Shown here in pieces: positions 1-6,850 of a stretch of 64,000 nucleotides of DNA. Within the stretch, counting starts at the first letter, position 1, and each line of letters opens with the position of its first letter. The stretch is from Vibrio sp. SCSIO 43137 (GTDB taxonomy: Bacteria; Pseudomonadota; Gammaproteobacteria; Enterobacterales; Vibrionaceae), in NCBI RefSeq assembly GCF_028201475.1, contig NZ_CP116383.1, positions 1,240,001-1,304,000 of the forward strand. Reading direction: 5' to 3'. A model generated the notes under the pieces. The model was not told where the DNA came from, made no database searches, and saw nothing but the letters and a program-made list of their open reading frames with translations. The translations under genes and the position numbers were made by a program.

Positions 1-48
1 ATTATTATGGCCGCCGTTAGTTTTTTACAGTTTAAGACTCAGAAGTAG
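1..48 (+). CDS. Sugar ABC transporter permease, C-terminal end (partial)
   Basis: The window opens inside a gene in frame 1, which reads IIMAAVSFLQFKTQK and stops at TAG 46-48. A short hydrophobic tail ending in basic and polar residues, 11 bp before a MalG-type permease, is what the end of a MalF-type partner permease looks like. The identity rests on operon order (permease, permease, binding protein) rather than on similarity, because only 15 codons are visible. Confidence 0.6.
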   Translation: MIMAAVSFLQFKTQK

Positions 49-59
49 GGAGAGGCACA

Positions 60-917
60 ATGGCATTTGCAAAAACGATAGCAGATATCGATCCGGCAAC
101 CAGAAAACTGAACTGGGTAACCGCCGTGGCAGTAGGGGTTCTGGCCTATGTGTGGATCTACCCATTGCTGTGGATCCTTAGCCTGTCCTTCCGCTCAAAC
201 TCGTCTCTGAGACTGAGTACTAACGGGCTGTTTCCGTCGGAGTTTTCTTTCTCTCACTATGTGGAGATATTTACTAACTCAGAAACACTTACCTGGTTTA
301 TTAACAGCATGACCGTCGCTCTTGTGGTTACCCTTGTGCACCTGGTGATTGCCTCGCTGGCCGGTTACGCCTTTGCCCGGCTGGAGTTTAAGGGTAAGCG
401 TTTTGTGTTCCCTTTTGTTATCGCTGGGTTGATGGTTCCGGAGCAGGCGATTTTTATTCCCCTGCACACCATGTTCGCTGAGTGGGGTATACACAACAGC
501 TACCTTGGCCTGATATTGCCACGACTACCGCTGGCCTTTGGTGTGTTCCTGATGACTCAGTTTTTTAAAGGGATACCCAAAGATATTGATGAAGCGGCGG
601 CGATAGATAACGCCACTCAGTTCCAGATTTTCTACAAGCTGATACTGCCGCTGTCGAAGCCGGCACTGACTACTCTGGGCATCTTTACCTTCCTAGGTGC
701 ATGGAACGATTACCTGTGGCCGTTGGTATCGGCAACCGATTCAAGCATGTACACGGTGACTATCGGTCTGGCTTCAATGTTGGGGCCATATGGCGGCACA
801 GAGCAGCTCGGCACCCTTGGTGCAGCAGCAGTAACCGCCTGCCTGCCGATGCTGATTATGTTCATTATTTTTCAACGCTACCTCGTTCAGGGCATCTCTA
901 TGAACGTAGGAAAGTAA
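60..917 (+). CDS. Carbohydrate ABC transporter permease (MalG-type)
   Basis: A 285-residue inner-membrane permease. It has about six hydrophobic segments, the first at about residues 22-44. The cytoplasmic EAA loop, which docks with the ATPase subunit, is clear (DEAAAIDNATQFQIFYKLILP, residues about 178-198). Length and the FLGAWNDYLWPLV segment fit the CUT1 family of sugar importers (MalG, LacG, UgpE type). The start at 60 follows GGGAGAGG with good spacing. It lies between another permease end and a solute-binding protein, so this is one import operon, although no ATPase gene is visible here. The sugar cannot be read from the sequence. Confidence 0.9.
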   Translation: MAFAKTIADIDPATRKLNWVTAVAVGVLAYVWIYPLLWILSLSFRSNSSLRLSTNGLFPSEFSFSHYVEIFTNSETLTWFINSMTVALVVTLVHLVIASLAGYAFARLEFKGKRFVFPFVIAGLMVPEQAIFIPLHTMFAEWGIHNSYLGLILPRLPLAFGVFLMTQFFKGIPKDIDEAAAIDNATQFQIFYKLILPLSKPALTTLGIFTFLGAWNDYLWPLVSATDSSMYTVTIGLASMLGPYGGTEQLGTLGAAAVTACLPMLIMFIIFQRYLVQGISMNVGK

Positions 918-965
918 TAAAGCAAGTAAACAGACAATAACGAAATAACTTAAAAAGGAATATTT

Positions 966-2288
966 ATGAAACAACAACTTCTGTCAATTTCCGTTATCGC
1001 GGCAATGGGGCTGGCATTCAGTGCCAACGCTTCGGCCAGCACTATCGAAGTGAGCCACTTCTTCAGCGGATGTTCTGCAAAATGGGCGGCTAATGCTGAC
1101 CTTGAAGCGGCGCGTGGTCAGGGTGAATGTGCCATCGTAAACGCTCTGATTAACAGCTACAACAAAACCAATAAAGATGGTGTTGAAGTTAAGTACAAGG
1201 CGTTGCCGGAAAACACTTATTACGATTCGTATCGTGCCTCTTTTGCCACGGGTGATCAGCCGGATATTTCCATTATGCACAGCTCAGTTATGCCGGGTTA
1301 TGTGAAACGTAAGCTGATTACTTCTGTAGAGCCGGTGATTCAGGGAGCCGCTATCGATAAGAAAGACTTCTTTAACACGGTAAAAGAGTCTGTAAGTTAC
1401 AACGGTGATATGTATGCTATTCCGTTTGATTCTCACTCTCTGCTTTGGCACGTGAATGTTGATCTGTTTGAGAAAGCTGGCCTGATCAATGATTTAGGCG
1501 AGCCAATTATGCCCCACAGCCGTAAAGAGCTGCTTGAGCAGGCAAAATTGATTAAAGAGAAAACCGGTAAAGACTACATCACTATGTCGATGAACGACGT
1601 AAACATGTCTAACCCTGTTTGGTTCTGGCAGTCTCTGGTTGGTCAGCAGGGCGGGCACTACACTAACAACAGTAACGACAAAGCAACCTTTAGCACGCCG
1701 GAAGGTCAGGAAGCACTGTCACTGATTAAAGAGCTGGTGGATAAGGGATATGTGAAGCCGTATACCGAGTATAACGCCTCAGAACAGGCCTTCCTGAATG
1801 GTGAAGCAGCGGTGTTTGCCAACGGTACCTGGGTGGTGGATTACTACAACAGCCAGACCAAGAAAGACGGCGCACTACTTAAGCAATACAGTGCTCAGGC
1901 ATTCCCTAAAATCTACAATAAAGATGGTGTGTGGCAGGACAACCACAACTGGGTAGTGAGTAGCAAAAAAGGCAGAACCAATGAACAGAGCAAAGCTATT
2001 GGTTCTTTCCTTGAGTATCTGAGTGATAACAGCAACTACTGGGCAACTACGGGGCATATGCCGGTTCGTGAGTCTATTGCTATGAGTGACTTTGTTCTTA
2101 AGCTGCCTCAGCGTACTCAGTATCTGAAAAACATCACTTCAGGTATTCCGGTACCACCAATCCAGAACGGTCGTGCATTCCTTGAAGTAGCGCGTGACGA
2201 GTTTAAATCAGCATGGCTGACAGATAAGCCGGTGAAAGAGACCCTTGAGTCTGCTGAAAAACGTGCAAACCGGGTGATGAACCGTTAA
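966..2288 (+). CDS. Extracellular sugar-binding protein of an ABC transporter (family 1)
   Basis: A 440-residue periplasmic protein with a Sec signal peptide (cleavage near residue 24, after ANASA). The body is a family-1 solute-binding protein. Typical features are the GDQPDISIMHSS segment, the aromatic-rich NGDMYAIPFDSHSLLWHVN segment and the EQAFLNGEAAVFANGTWVVD segment. It would deliver a carbohydrate, possibly an oligosaccharide, to the permeases encoded just upstream. It starts 48 bp after the permease, with an AAGGAA ribosome-binding site. A strong hairpin about 115 bp downstream ends the operon. The substrate is unknown. Confidence 0.9.
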   Translation: MKQQLLSISVIAAMGLAFSANASASTIEVSHFFSGCSAKWAANADLEAARGQGECAIVNALINSYNKTNKDGVEVKYKALPENTYYDSYRASFATGDQPDISIMHSSVMPGYVKRKLITSVEPVIQGAAIDKKDFFNTVKESVSYNGDMYAIPFDSHSLLWHVNVDLFEKAGLINDLGEPIMPHSRKELLEQAKLIKEKTGKDYITMSMNDVNMSNPVWFWQSLVGQQGGHYTNNSNDKATFSTPEGQEALSLIKELVDKGYVKPYTEYNASEQAFLNGEAAVFANGTWVVDYYNSQTKKDGALLKQYSAQAFPKIYNKDGVWQDNHNWVVSSKKGRTNEQSKAIGSFLEYLSDNSNYWATTGHMPVRESIAMSDFVLKLPQRTQYLKNITSGIPVPPIQNGRAFLEVARDEFKSAWLTDKPVKETLESAEKRANRVMNR

Positions 2289-2402
2289 TTGACAGTTGAA
2301 CCGCTAACAGTTTTTCCCGTCGCTTTCGAGCCTTAAGGTGGCGGGAGAATAAACGGGAGAGAAGAACAAGCAATTCAGCTTAAAAAGGGGGGAACAGAGA
2401 TG

Positions 2403-2445
2403 AGTACCGGACTGGTGGGGGCTGGTCCGGTACTTGTCTTGTTCT
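2403..2445 (+). terminator. Rho-independent terminator of the sugar-transport operon
   Basis: A perfect 10 bp stem, AGTACCGGAC (2403-2412) with GTCCGGTACT (2425-2434), and a 12-base G-rich loop. It is followed by a T-rich tract (TGTCTTGTTCT). It lies 115 bp after the binding-protein stop codon. Confidence 0.75.
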
Positions 2446-2627
2446 ATATAGATATTATTAAAAGTGTGATAAATAGCCGCTCACAGAACCCATTCACCGA
2501 CTCTTTTCAGACATCAACACTCCTAACAGAACAGAATTACAGGTATAAATAGGGACAAAATGGCTGAAAGGCCAATCCACCGGAAAGCAGGGCTGATACA
2601 TTCCATAGTAATCTCCTAGGCTTTCCA

Positions 2628-2646
2628 TTTGATAATAATTATTATT
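2628..2646. promoter_or_regulatory. Fur-box-like palindrome upstream of the Crp/Fnr gene
   Basis: The sequence around GATAATAATTATTATT matches about 15 of the 18 specified positions of the 19-bp consensus AATGATAATNATTATCATT. It lies 62 bp upstream of the regulator's start, a usual operator position. The surroundings are AT-rich, so a chance match is possible. Confidence 0.45.
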
Positions 2647-2707
2647 TGTATTTTATCGGTGAAAAACGTAATCTTCACTTGATTATTGTCAAGCTCAGGG
2701 AGGGAAG

Positions 2708-3382
2708 GTGACCGCAAGTTTTATATCATTGCTGGATGAACAGCAGAAGCAGGCGCTATTTGCAGACAGAAAACAGCTTAGTTGTCCGGCAGGTCATCAG
2801 CTATTTCAGAAGGGAGACTGTGCCGACAATATGTATCTTCTGGAGAAGGGCAAGGTCAGCCTGTACCGCTTAATGCCAAATGGTGATGAGAAGTTATTCA
2901 GAGTGTTTCTGGCAGGAGATCTTATCGCTGAACTGGCGCTGTTTATGCAGCCGAGAGAATACCCTATGAGTGCCCGTGTTGAGCAAGATTCAGAGTTGAG
3001 TGCTTTTAGCTGCCAACAGGTGCAGTCTGTTGTTACTCATTCTCCTGAGTTGTCTCTGAAAGTGATGAGTTTTATGAGTAACCGCATCTGTCATCTGATG
3101 AATACGGTTAATATTCTGACTCAGGTAAATGCCAACCAGAGGCTGGTAATGAAGCTGGCTGAAATTTATCGCTCGCAAATGGTTAAAGGCGATAAGCTCT
3201 CTATTCCAGTGACAAAGAAACTACTGGCAACACAACTTGGTATGACGCCTGAGACTCTTTCCCGCGCAATGAAAAAACTTAAATCCGATGGTCATATTAT
3301 TGAATCGGGAAGTCATATTACTCTGGTCGATATTCCGTCTCTTTGCCGCTCGGTTGATTTAACCCCCGAGATATTTTCCTGA
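2708..3382 (+). CDS. Crp/Fnr-family transcriptional regulator
   Basis: A 224-residue regulator. Residues about 25-110 form a cyclic-nucleotide-binding-type beta-roll (LFQKGDCADNMYLLEKGKVSLYR and the PhnEkLF-like DEKLFRVF). A long dimerisation helix follows. The C-terminal winged helix-turn-helix carries the family recognition segment KLLATQLGMTPETLSRAMKKLKSDGHI (about 171-197). It lacks the N-terminal cysteines of oxygen-sensing Fnr, so it is closer to the DNR/NnrR or NtcA-like branches. The start is GTG at 2708 with GGGAGGGAAG just upstream. It is convergent with a small CxxC protein gene 33 bp downstream. The effector is unknown; a Fur-like box upstream suggests iron control. Confidence 0.88.
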   Translation: MTASFISLLDEQQKQALFADRKQLSCPAGHQLFQKGDCADNMYLLEKGKVSLYRLMPNGDEKLFRVFLAGDLIAELALFMQPREYPMSARVEQDSELSAFSCQQVQSVVTHSPELSLKVMSFMSNRICHLMNTVNILTQVNANQRLVMKLAEIYRSQMVKGDKLSIPVTKKLLATQLGMTPETLSRAMKKLKSDGHIIESGSHITLVDIPSLCRSVDLTPEIFS

Positions 3383-3415
3383 AATACCGACCCGGGGCAA
3401 TAAGTTGTGTGACTT

Positions 3416-3841
3416 TTAGTGAAGTGACTTATTGTTGCTTTCAAGCATTTTCATTTGCTCTCTTAGCTCGGTCATACAGCTACGGCAGGGCGGATGGACT
3501 TTTGCGAACTCCATCAGCTTAGGCAGGGTAATGTTAATGGCACGGATGGCGATAAGTTCAACTTCTTCATCATCGGTATGATTGGCCATATAAAGCATTG
3601 AATGATGAGGAATAAGCAGACACTTCTGCGCTGCTATCCACTCGCCGCGGTTTTGATAGATAACAGACAATTGGTGGTAACTGCTGATCCATAGGCGGAT
3701 TGATTCAATGCATTTTGGATCCAGAGTAAGCTTCTGCTCCAGAGAGTAAATGGAGTCGCGATAGTGACGCTCACTCTCTAAAGCTTCTGTCGTTATAGAG
3801 GAAGTATCGCTTATTTCATACATCTGACTTAATGAGTTCAT
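3416..3841 (-). CDS. Small CxxC-containing protein, function unknown
   Basis: A 141-residue soluble, mostly helical protein with no signal peptide. Residues about 20-75 look like a TPR-like helical pair (LEQKLTLDPKCIESIRLWISSYHQLSVIYQNRGEWIAAQKC). The C-terminal part has a CRSCMTEL segment, which could bind metal or heme or form a disulfide. It is convergent with the Crp/Fnr gene and has a Fur-box-like site 20-38 bp upstream of its start, so iron repression is plausible. I do not recognise the family. A role in iron or redox stress is only inferred from the operator and the cysteines. Confidence 0.75.
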   Translation of the reverse strand: MNSLSQMYEISDTSSITTEALESERHYRDSIYSLEQKLTLDPKCIESIRLWISSYHQLSVIYQNRGEWIAAQKCLLIPHHSMLYMANHTDDEEVELIAIRAINITLPKLMEFAKVHPPCRSCMTELREQMKMLESNNKSLH

Positions 3842-4212
3842 AGTTTGCCCCTGACACTGTTGAAATGATAATCATTATTGTTTGCAATTGAGGCTAAGTA
3901 AATAACCTAAGTCAAATTTTGTCAATTTTTAGAAGAATATATAATCCAGATCAATAGTGTGGTTATTATGTGATGTGGCGCGGTATTAGTAGCAGTTTTT
4001 ATATTGTTTACCAGACGTATTGGTGCTAATTTGGACAGCGCAATGACGAATATATAACTCGTTGAATATCCAAGACTATCTACATCAATGTTTAGCCTCT
4101 GAGACAACAACTCACTCACTCAACTTACAGTTAAATTCAGACTGATAATAAGAAAAGAGAAGCCAGAGTTAAACGTAGCTAGCTTGTTGATTTCAAACAA
4201 ATGAGGCGAGCA
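3842..4212. other. Intergenic region with Fur-like site
   Basis: An AT-rich spacer between two divergent small genes. It holds the Fur-like site at 3861-3879. A 65-codon reading frame on the minus strand (3922-4119) has no recognisable sequence and no good ribosome-binding site, so I do not call it a gene. Confidence 0.6.
3861..3879. promoter_or_regulatory. Fur-box-like site upstream of the CxxC protein gene
   Basis: TGAAATGATAATCATTATT contains the core palindrome ATGATAATCAT and matches about 15 of 19 positions of GATAATGATAATCATTATC. It is 20-38 bp upstream of the minus-strand start at 3841, overlapping the expected promoter. Confidence 0.6.
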
Positions 4213-4476
4213 ATGAACCGTTCCACAGAAAACTTAACCAAAATTGATATCTCCGAAGCTATCCGTAAAGTGGAGGGCATTCACAACCATAGCCTTGAGA
4301 GCATCAACCACTATATTGATATGAATGAAGATGTGGTTATAGCGGGCTTCAGCCGCATGACGCAAATGCAGTCTATCGATCAGAAATTTGCCCAGATGGA
4401 AGAGATGTTTTCATCTCATCCTGACTTTACCAGCTATGCTCCATATCTGGTTGAAGTTGCGGCTCTGGTAAGCTGA
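4213..4476 (+). CDS. Small hypothetical protein
   Basis: An 87-residue acidic, helical, soluble protein (MNRSTENLTKIDISEA...). The start at 4213 is preferred over an ATG 12 bp upstream, because GAGG (4203-4206) stands at the right distance only from 4213. There is no signal peptide and no known domain. Repeated MxxM and helix-forming stretches in the middle (QMQSIDQKFAQMEEMF) suggest a small helical bundle. It lies next to a decayed kinase gene on the opposite strand. Function unknown. Confidence 0.6.
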   Translation: MNRSTENLTKIDISEAIRKVEGIHNHSLESINHYIDMNEDVVIAGFSRMTQMQSIDQKFAQMEEMFSSHPDFTSYAPYLVEVAALVS

Positions 4477-4535
4477 TAGCTGAACAACCTTTTGTACCTG
4501 ATTGTGGCGGGACAGATCCAGTTGAGGAGCTGCGA

Positions 4536-4862
4536 CTACGACTTCAGTCGAAATGTCACTTTCAGGCCGTTTGTTTTTCTATATATCTCTAATCTCCAGC
4601 TCATTCGGTTACAGGTTTTCTCAACCAGCATCAGCCCCAATCCTATACTCTCTTCGCTGGTAACTTCATCGTCGCCATACTCTTCGTTCTCGAACACCAT
4701 TGCGTCAGGTAGTACTTGCACAGACACGTGACCCTCATCGGTATATTGGAAAGCGTTGCGGATAAGGTTAGTCAGAACAATCCTTAATGCCGTCGCCGGA
4801 ACAGAGCAGGGTGTTTCTGCTTCAGGGTAGTTGCGGATCACGCTGACGGGTTTGCCTTCAGT
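4536..4862 (-). pseudogene. Histidine kinase remnant (ATPase domain, 3' end only)
   Basis: The reading frame encodes only the C-terminal part of a sensor histidine kinase. It has the N box (LTNLIRNAFQYTDEGHV) and the G2 region (SIGLGLMLVEKTCNRM); the sensor and the HisKA domain are missing. Reading upstream, the kinase frame continues (ACT GAA GGC AAA CCC GTC AGC GTG) as far as a TAA that belongs to a family-A dispersed repeat at 4862-4883. The gene is therefore cut off exactly at a repeat boundary. The first potential start is GTG at 4841. It is almost certainly non-functional. Confidence 0.8.
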
Positions 4863-4883
4863 TTATTCGGGACACACACCTCA
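4862..4883. repeat. Dispersed repeat family A, single arm
   Basis: TTTATTCGGGACACACACCT, one arm of the family-A repeat. It forms the junction of the truncated histidine kinase. Confidence 0.7.
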
Positions 4884-4964
4884 GGAACACAGTTTTTGAT
4901 TTCAGTTGAAGCTGGAGAAAGAACTGCTCAAAATAAAGAGCCGATGTTGATAGGAAACTAATAA

Positions 4965-5441
4965 ATGTATGAATATAAAAAGATAACTTCGAATCAGATT
5001 CCTATAGAACTCTTGTTGGAAGCTGACCCTTCTGAAGCCTGTATTGGTCGTTACCTGCAAGGAGCAACATGCTTTGCGACTTACTTGACTGGTGATAATG
5101 GTGAAGAAACGATCGTCGCAGCGTGTGTGACAAATCAGAGCAGTGATAGTGACTCGGTTAACGAGGCAGAGATCTATAACATTGCTGTATCTCCTCTGCA
5201 TCAGAAGCAAGGTATTGGTAGTACACTGCTGGTGTATGTTTTAGAGCAGTTGAAAGAGCAGGGCTTTGATAGAGTTATTCTGGGGACAGGCACCTTTGGT
5301 TATCAGCTAACTTATTATCAGCGAGCTGGTTTTCGTGTCGAAGGCGTTAGGAAAAACTACTTCATCAAGCATTACCCTGAGCCTATCTACGAGCATGGTT
5401 TGCAGCATATTGATATGTTGAAACTGGGAATTGATTTGTGA
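4965..5441 (+). CDS. GNAT-family N-acetyltransferase
   Basis: A 158-residue acetyltransferase. The acetyl-CoA-binding core is visible as beta-4 (AEIYNIAVSP) and the pyrophosphate loop QKQGIGSTLL (about residues 75-84). The C-terminal FGYQLTYYQRAGFRVEGV segment is the usual beta-6/7 region. The start at 4965 has AGGAAA about 10 bp upstream. Family-A repeat arms flank the gene on both sides, so the gene and its flanks look like an accessory cassette. The substrate is unknown. Confidence 0.85.
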   Translation: MYEYKKITSNQIPIELLLEADPSEACIGRYLQGATCFATYLTGDNGEETIVAACVTNQSSDSDSVNEAEIYNIAVSPLHQKQGIGSTLLVYVLEQLKEQGFDRVILGTGTFGYQLTYYQRAGFRVEGVRKNYFIKHYPEPIYEHGLQHIDMLKLGIDL

Positions 5442-5452
5442 CTTTAATCCAC

Positions 5453-5473
5453 TTTTATTCGGGACACACACAT
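5453..5473. repeat. Dispersed repeat family A, single arm
   Basis: TTTTATTCGGGACACACACA begins 12 bp after the acetyltransferase stop codon. It is in the same orientation as the copy at 4862-4883 and 120 bp upstream of the RAYT gene. Confidence 0.7.
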
Positions 5474-5592
5474 AAAAGTATTAAGTTAAGACTGATCTAG
5501 TGATAACCCGGCTGTAATCTGACCAACTGCTGGTTGGTTAATTTTCTGTATAGAGTAACCTGCACTCAATATTTTCAGGCTGGGTACTTGTT

Positions 5593-6555
5593 ATGACAAC
5601 AGCAAGAAAGCAATTAGTCTCACCAGAAACAACACCTTATTATCACTGTGTCTCTCGTTGTGTCAGGCACAGTTTTCTTTGTGGCGAAGACCCGGTTACA
5701 AAGAAATGCTTTGAACATCGAAGAGGGTGGATTGAACGAAAAATCTATTCTCTTTCAGCCGTTTATTGTATTGATATTTGCGCTTATGCCGTCATGAGTA
5801 ACCACTACCACCTTGTCTTACATATCAATAAAGAGGAGGCTTTGGAGTTAACTGATGCAATGGTGGTTGAGCGTTGGCAACAAAACCATAAACTTCCTTT
5901 TCTTATACAGGGTTGGCTGACAAATCAGTTGAAATCCGAGGCTGAAAGACGAGCTGCAGCTAAGATAATCGAGTCTTGGCGCTCTCGCCTATGGGATCTA
6001 AGTTGGTTTATGAAAGAGCTAAATTTTGATATCGCATGCAAAGCAAATCGGGAAGACGACTGTAAAGGACATTTCTGGGAAAGCCGCTTTAAGAGTCAGG
6101 CCTTACTTGATGAGCAGGCGTTGATTTCTGCAATGACTTATGTTGATTTAAATCCGCTGCGGGCAGGAGTTGCTCAGACACCCGAAACATCAGAATACAC
6201 ATCGATAAAAGCTAGGTTGGAGGCTCTGAATAGTGAGCAGGAGACAGCTCCGTGCCTGTATCCATTTGTTGGAAATCCTACTAACAAACTAGTTAAAGGA
6301 ATCCCGTTTAGACTTTTAGACTATATCGAATTGGTTGACTGGACGGCGAGACAATATCGTGCAGATAGGAGTTCGCTGGACTCTTCTACGCCATCAATAC
6401 TTCAACGTTTGAGTATCAATCAAATCAAGTGGTTTAATGCGGCGACTAAACTTGAGCGCTACAAAAGTACAGCTGTGGGGTGTGCATGTCATCTTGAGCA
6501 TGCGAAACAGAGCCTAAACAAAAAGCGCTTGAATCTATTCCGGCTGGATGGATGA
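5593..6555 (+). CDS. REP-associated tyrosine transposase (RAYT, Y1/HUH family)
   Basis: A 320-residue single-strand DNA transposase of the IS200-like Y1 family. It has the N-terminal YYHCVSRCVRHSFLC segment typical of RAYTs, the metal-binding HUH motif (H71-Y72-H73, in AVMSNHYHLVL) and a candidate catalytic tyrosine Y183 in YVDLNPLRAG. RAYTs are domesticated transposases linked to the spread of REP-type palindromes, and this one sits among many family-A repeats. No IS-like ends of its own are visible. A family-A arm lies 120 bp upstream and a degenerate cluster of arms 190 bp downstream, the arrangement expected if the RAYT acts on them. Confidence 0.9.
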   Translation: MTTARKQLVSPETTPYYHCVSRCVRHSFLCGEDPVTKKCFEHRRGWIERKIYSLSAVYCIDICAYAVMSNHYHLVLHINKEEALELTDAMVVERWQQNHKLPFLIQGWLTNQLKSEAERRAAAKIIESWRSRLWDLSWFMKELNFDIACKANREDDCKGHFWESRFKSQALLDEQALISAMTYVDLNPLRAGVAQTPETSEYTSIKARLEALNSEQETAPCLYPFVGNPTNKLVKGIPFRLLDYIELVDWTARQYRADRSSLDSSTPSILQRLSINQIKWFNAATKLERYKSTAVGCACHLEHAKQSLNKKRLNLFRLDG

Positions 6556-6740
6556 TATTGACTGCAGCTCTTCCGACACTTCTATAAAGTTACTCCGTTC
6601 ATAACATAACATTGCATGTTGTATCTAAAATCATTCATTTGAGGAATGATTGATAGGTAACTATCAAAGTCGCTTTAATCTCTCCCTGAATCAGCGAAAA
6701 TAACTTAAAAATCTAGACAGAAGTCTTAGGGATATTTAAT

Positions 6741-6850
6741 TAAGTGCCTGTCCTGACAAACTACAAAGAAGCAAAGAAGTGCCAGCAAAGAAGTGCCTGT
6801 CCCTGCAAAACTGTCCCTGCAAAACTCGGCAATGCATGCCATGCAAAACT
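6741..6850. repeat. Degenerate cluster of family-A arms
   Basis: Several imperfect copies follow each other: aagtgcctgtcctgacaaa, aagaagtgccagca, aagaagtgcctgtccctgca, actgtccctgcaaaact. They look like partial slippage copies of one family-A arm. They lie between the RAYT and the DUF4105 gene, and reading frames across them are artefacts. Confidence 0.65.

Larger units (their letters stand above)
2289..2707. other. Spacer between sugar-transport operon and Crp/Fnr gene
   Basis: A 419 bp stretch without a convincing gene. It contains the terminator of the sugar operon (2403-2445) and, near its right end, an AT-rich palindromic Fur-like site (2628-2646). A weaker inverted repeat (cccgtcgc with gtggcggg, about 2316-2347) lies upstream of the terminator. 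Confidence 0.7.

Noticed and set aside
3922..4119. 65-codon open frame on the minus strand
   Set aside because: No ribosome-binding site, no recognisable sequence, AT-rich spacer.
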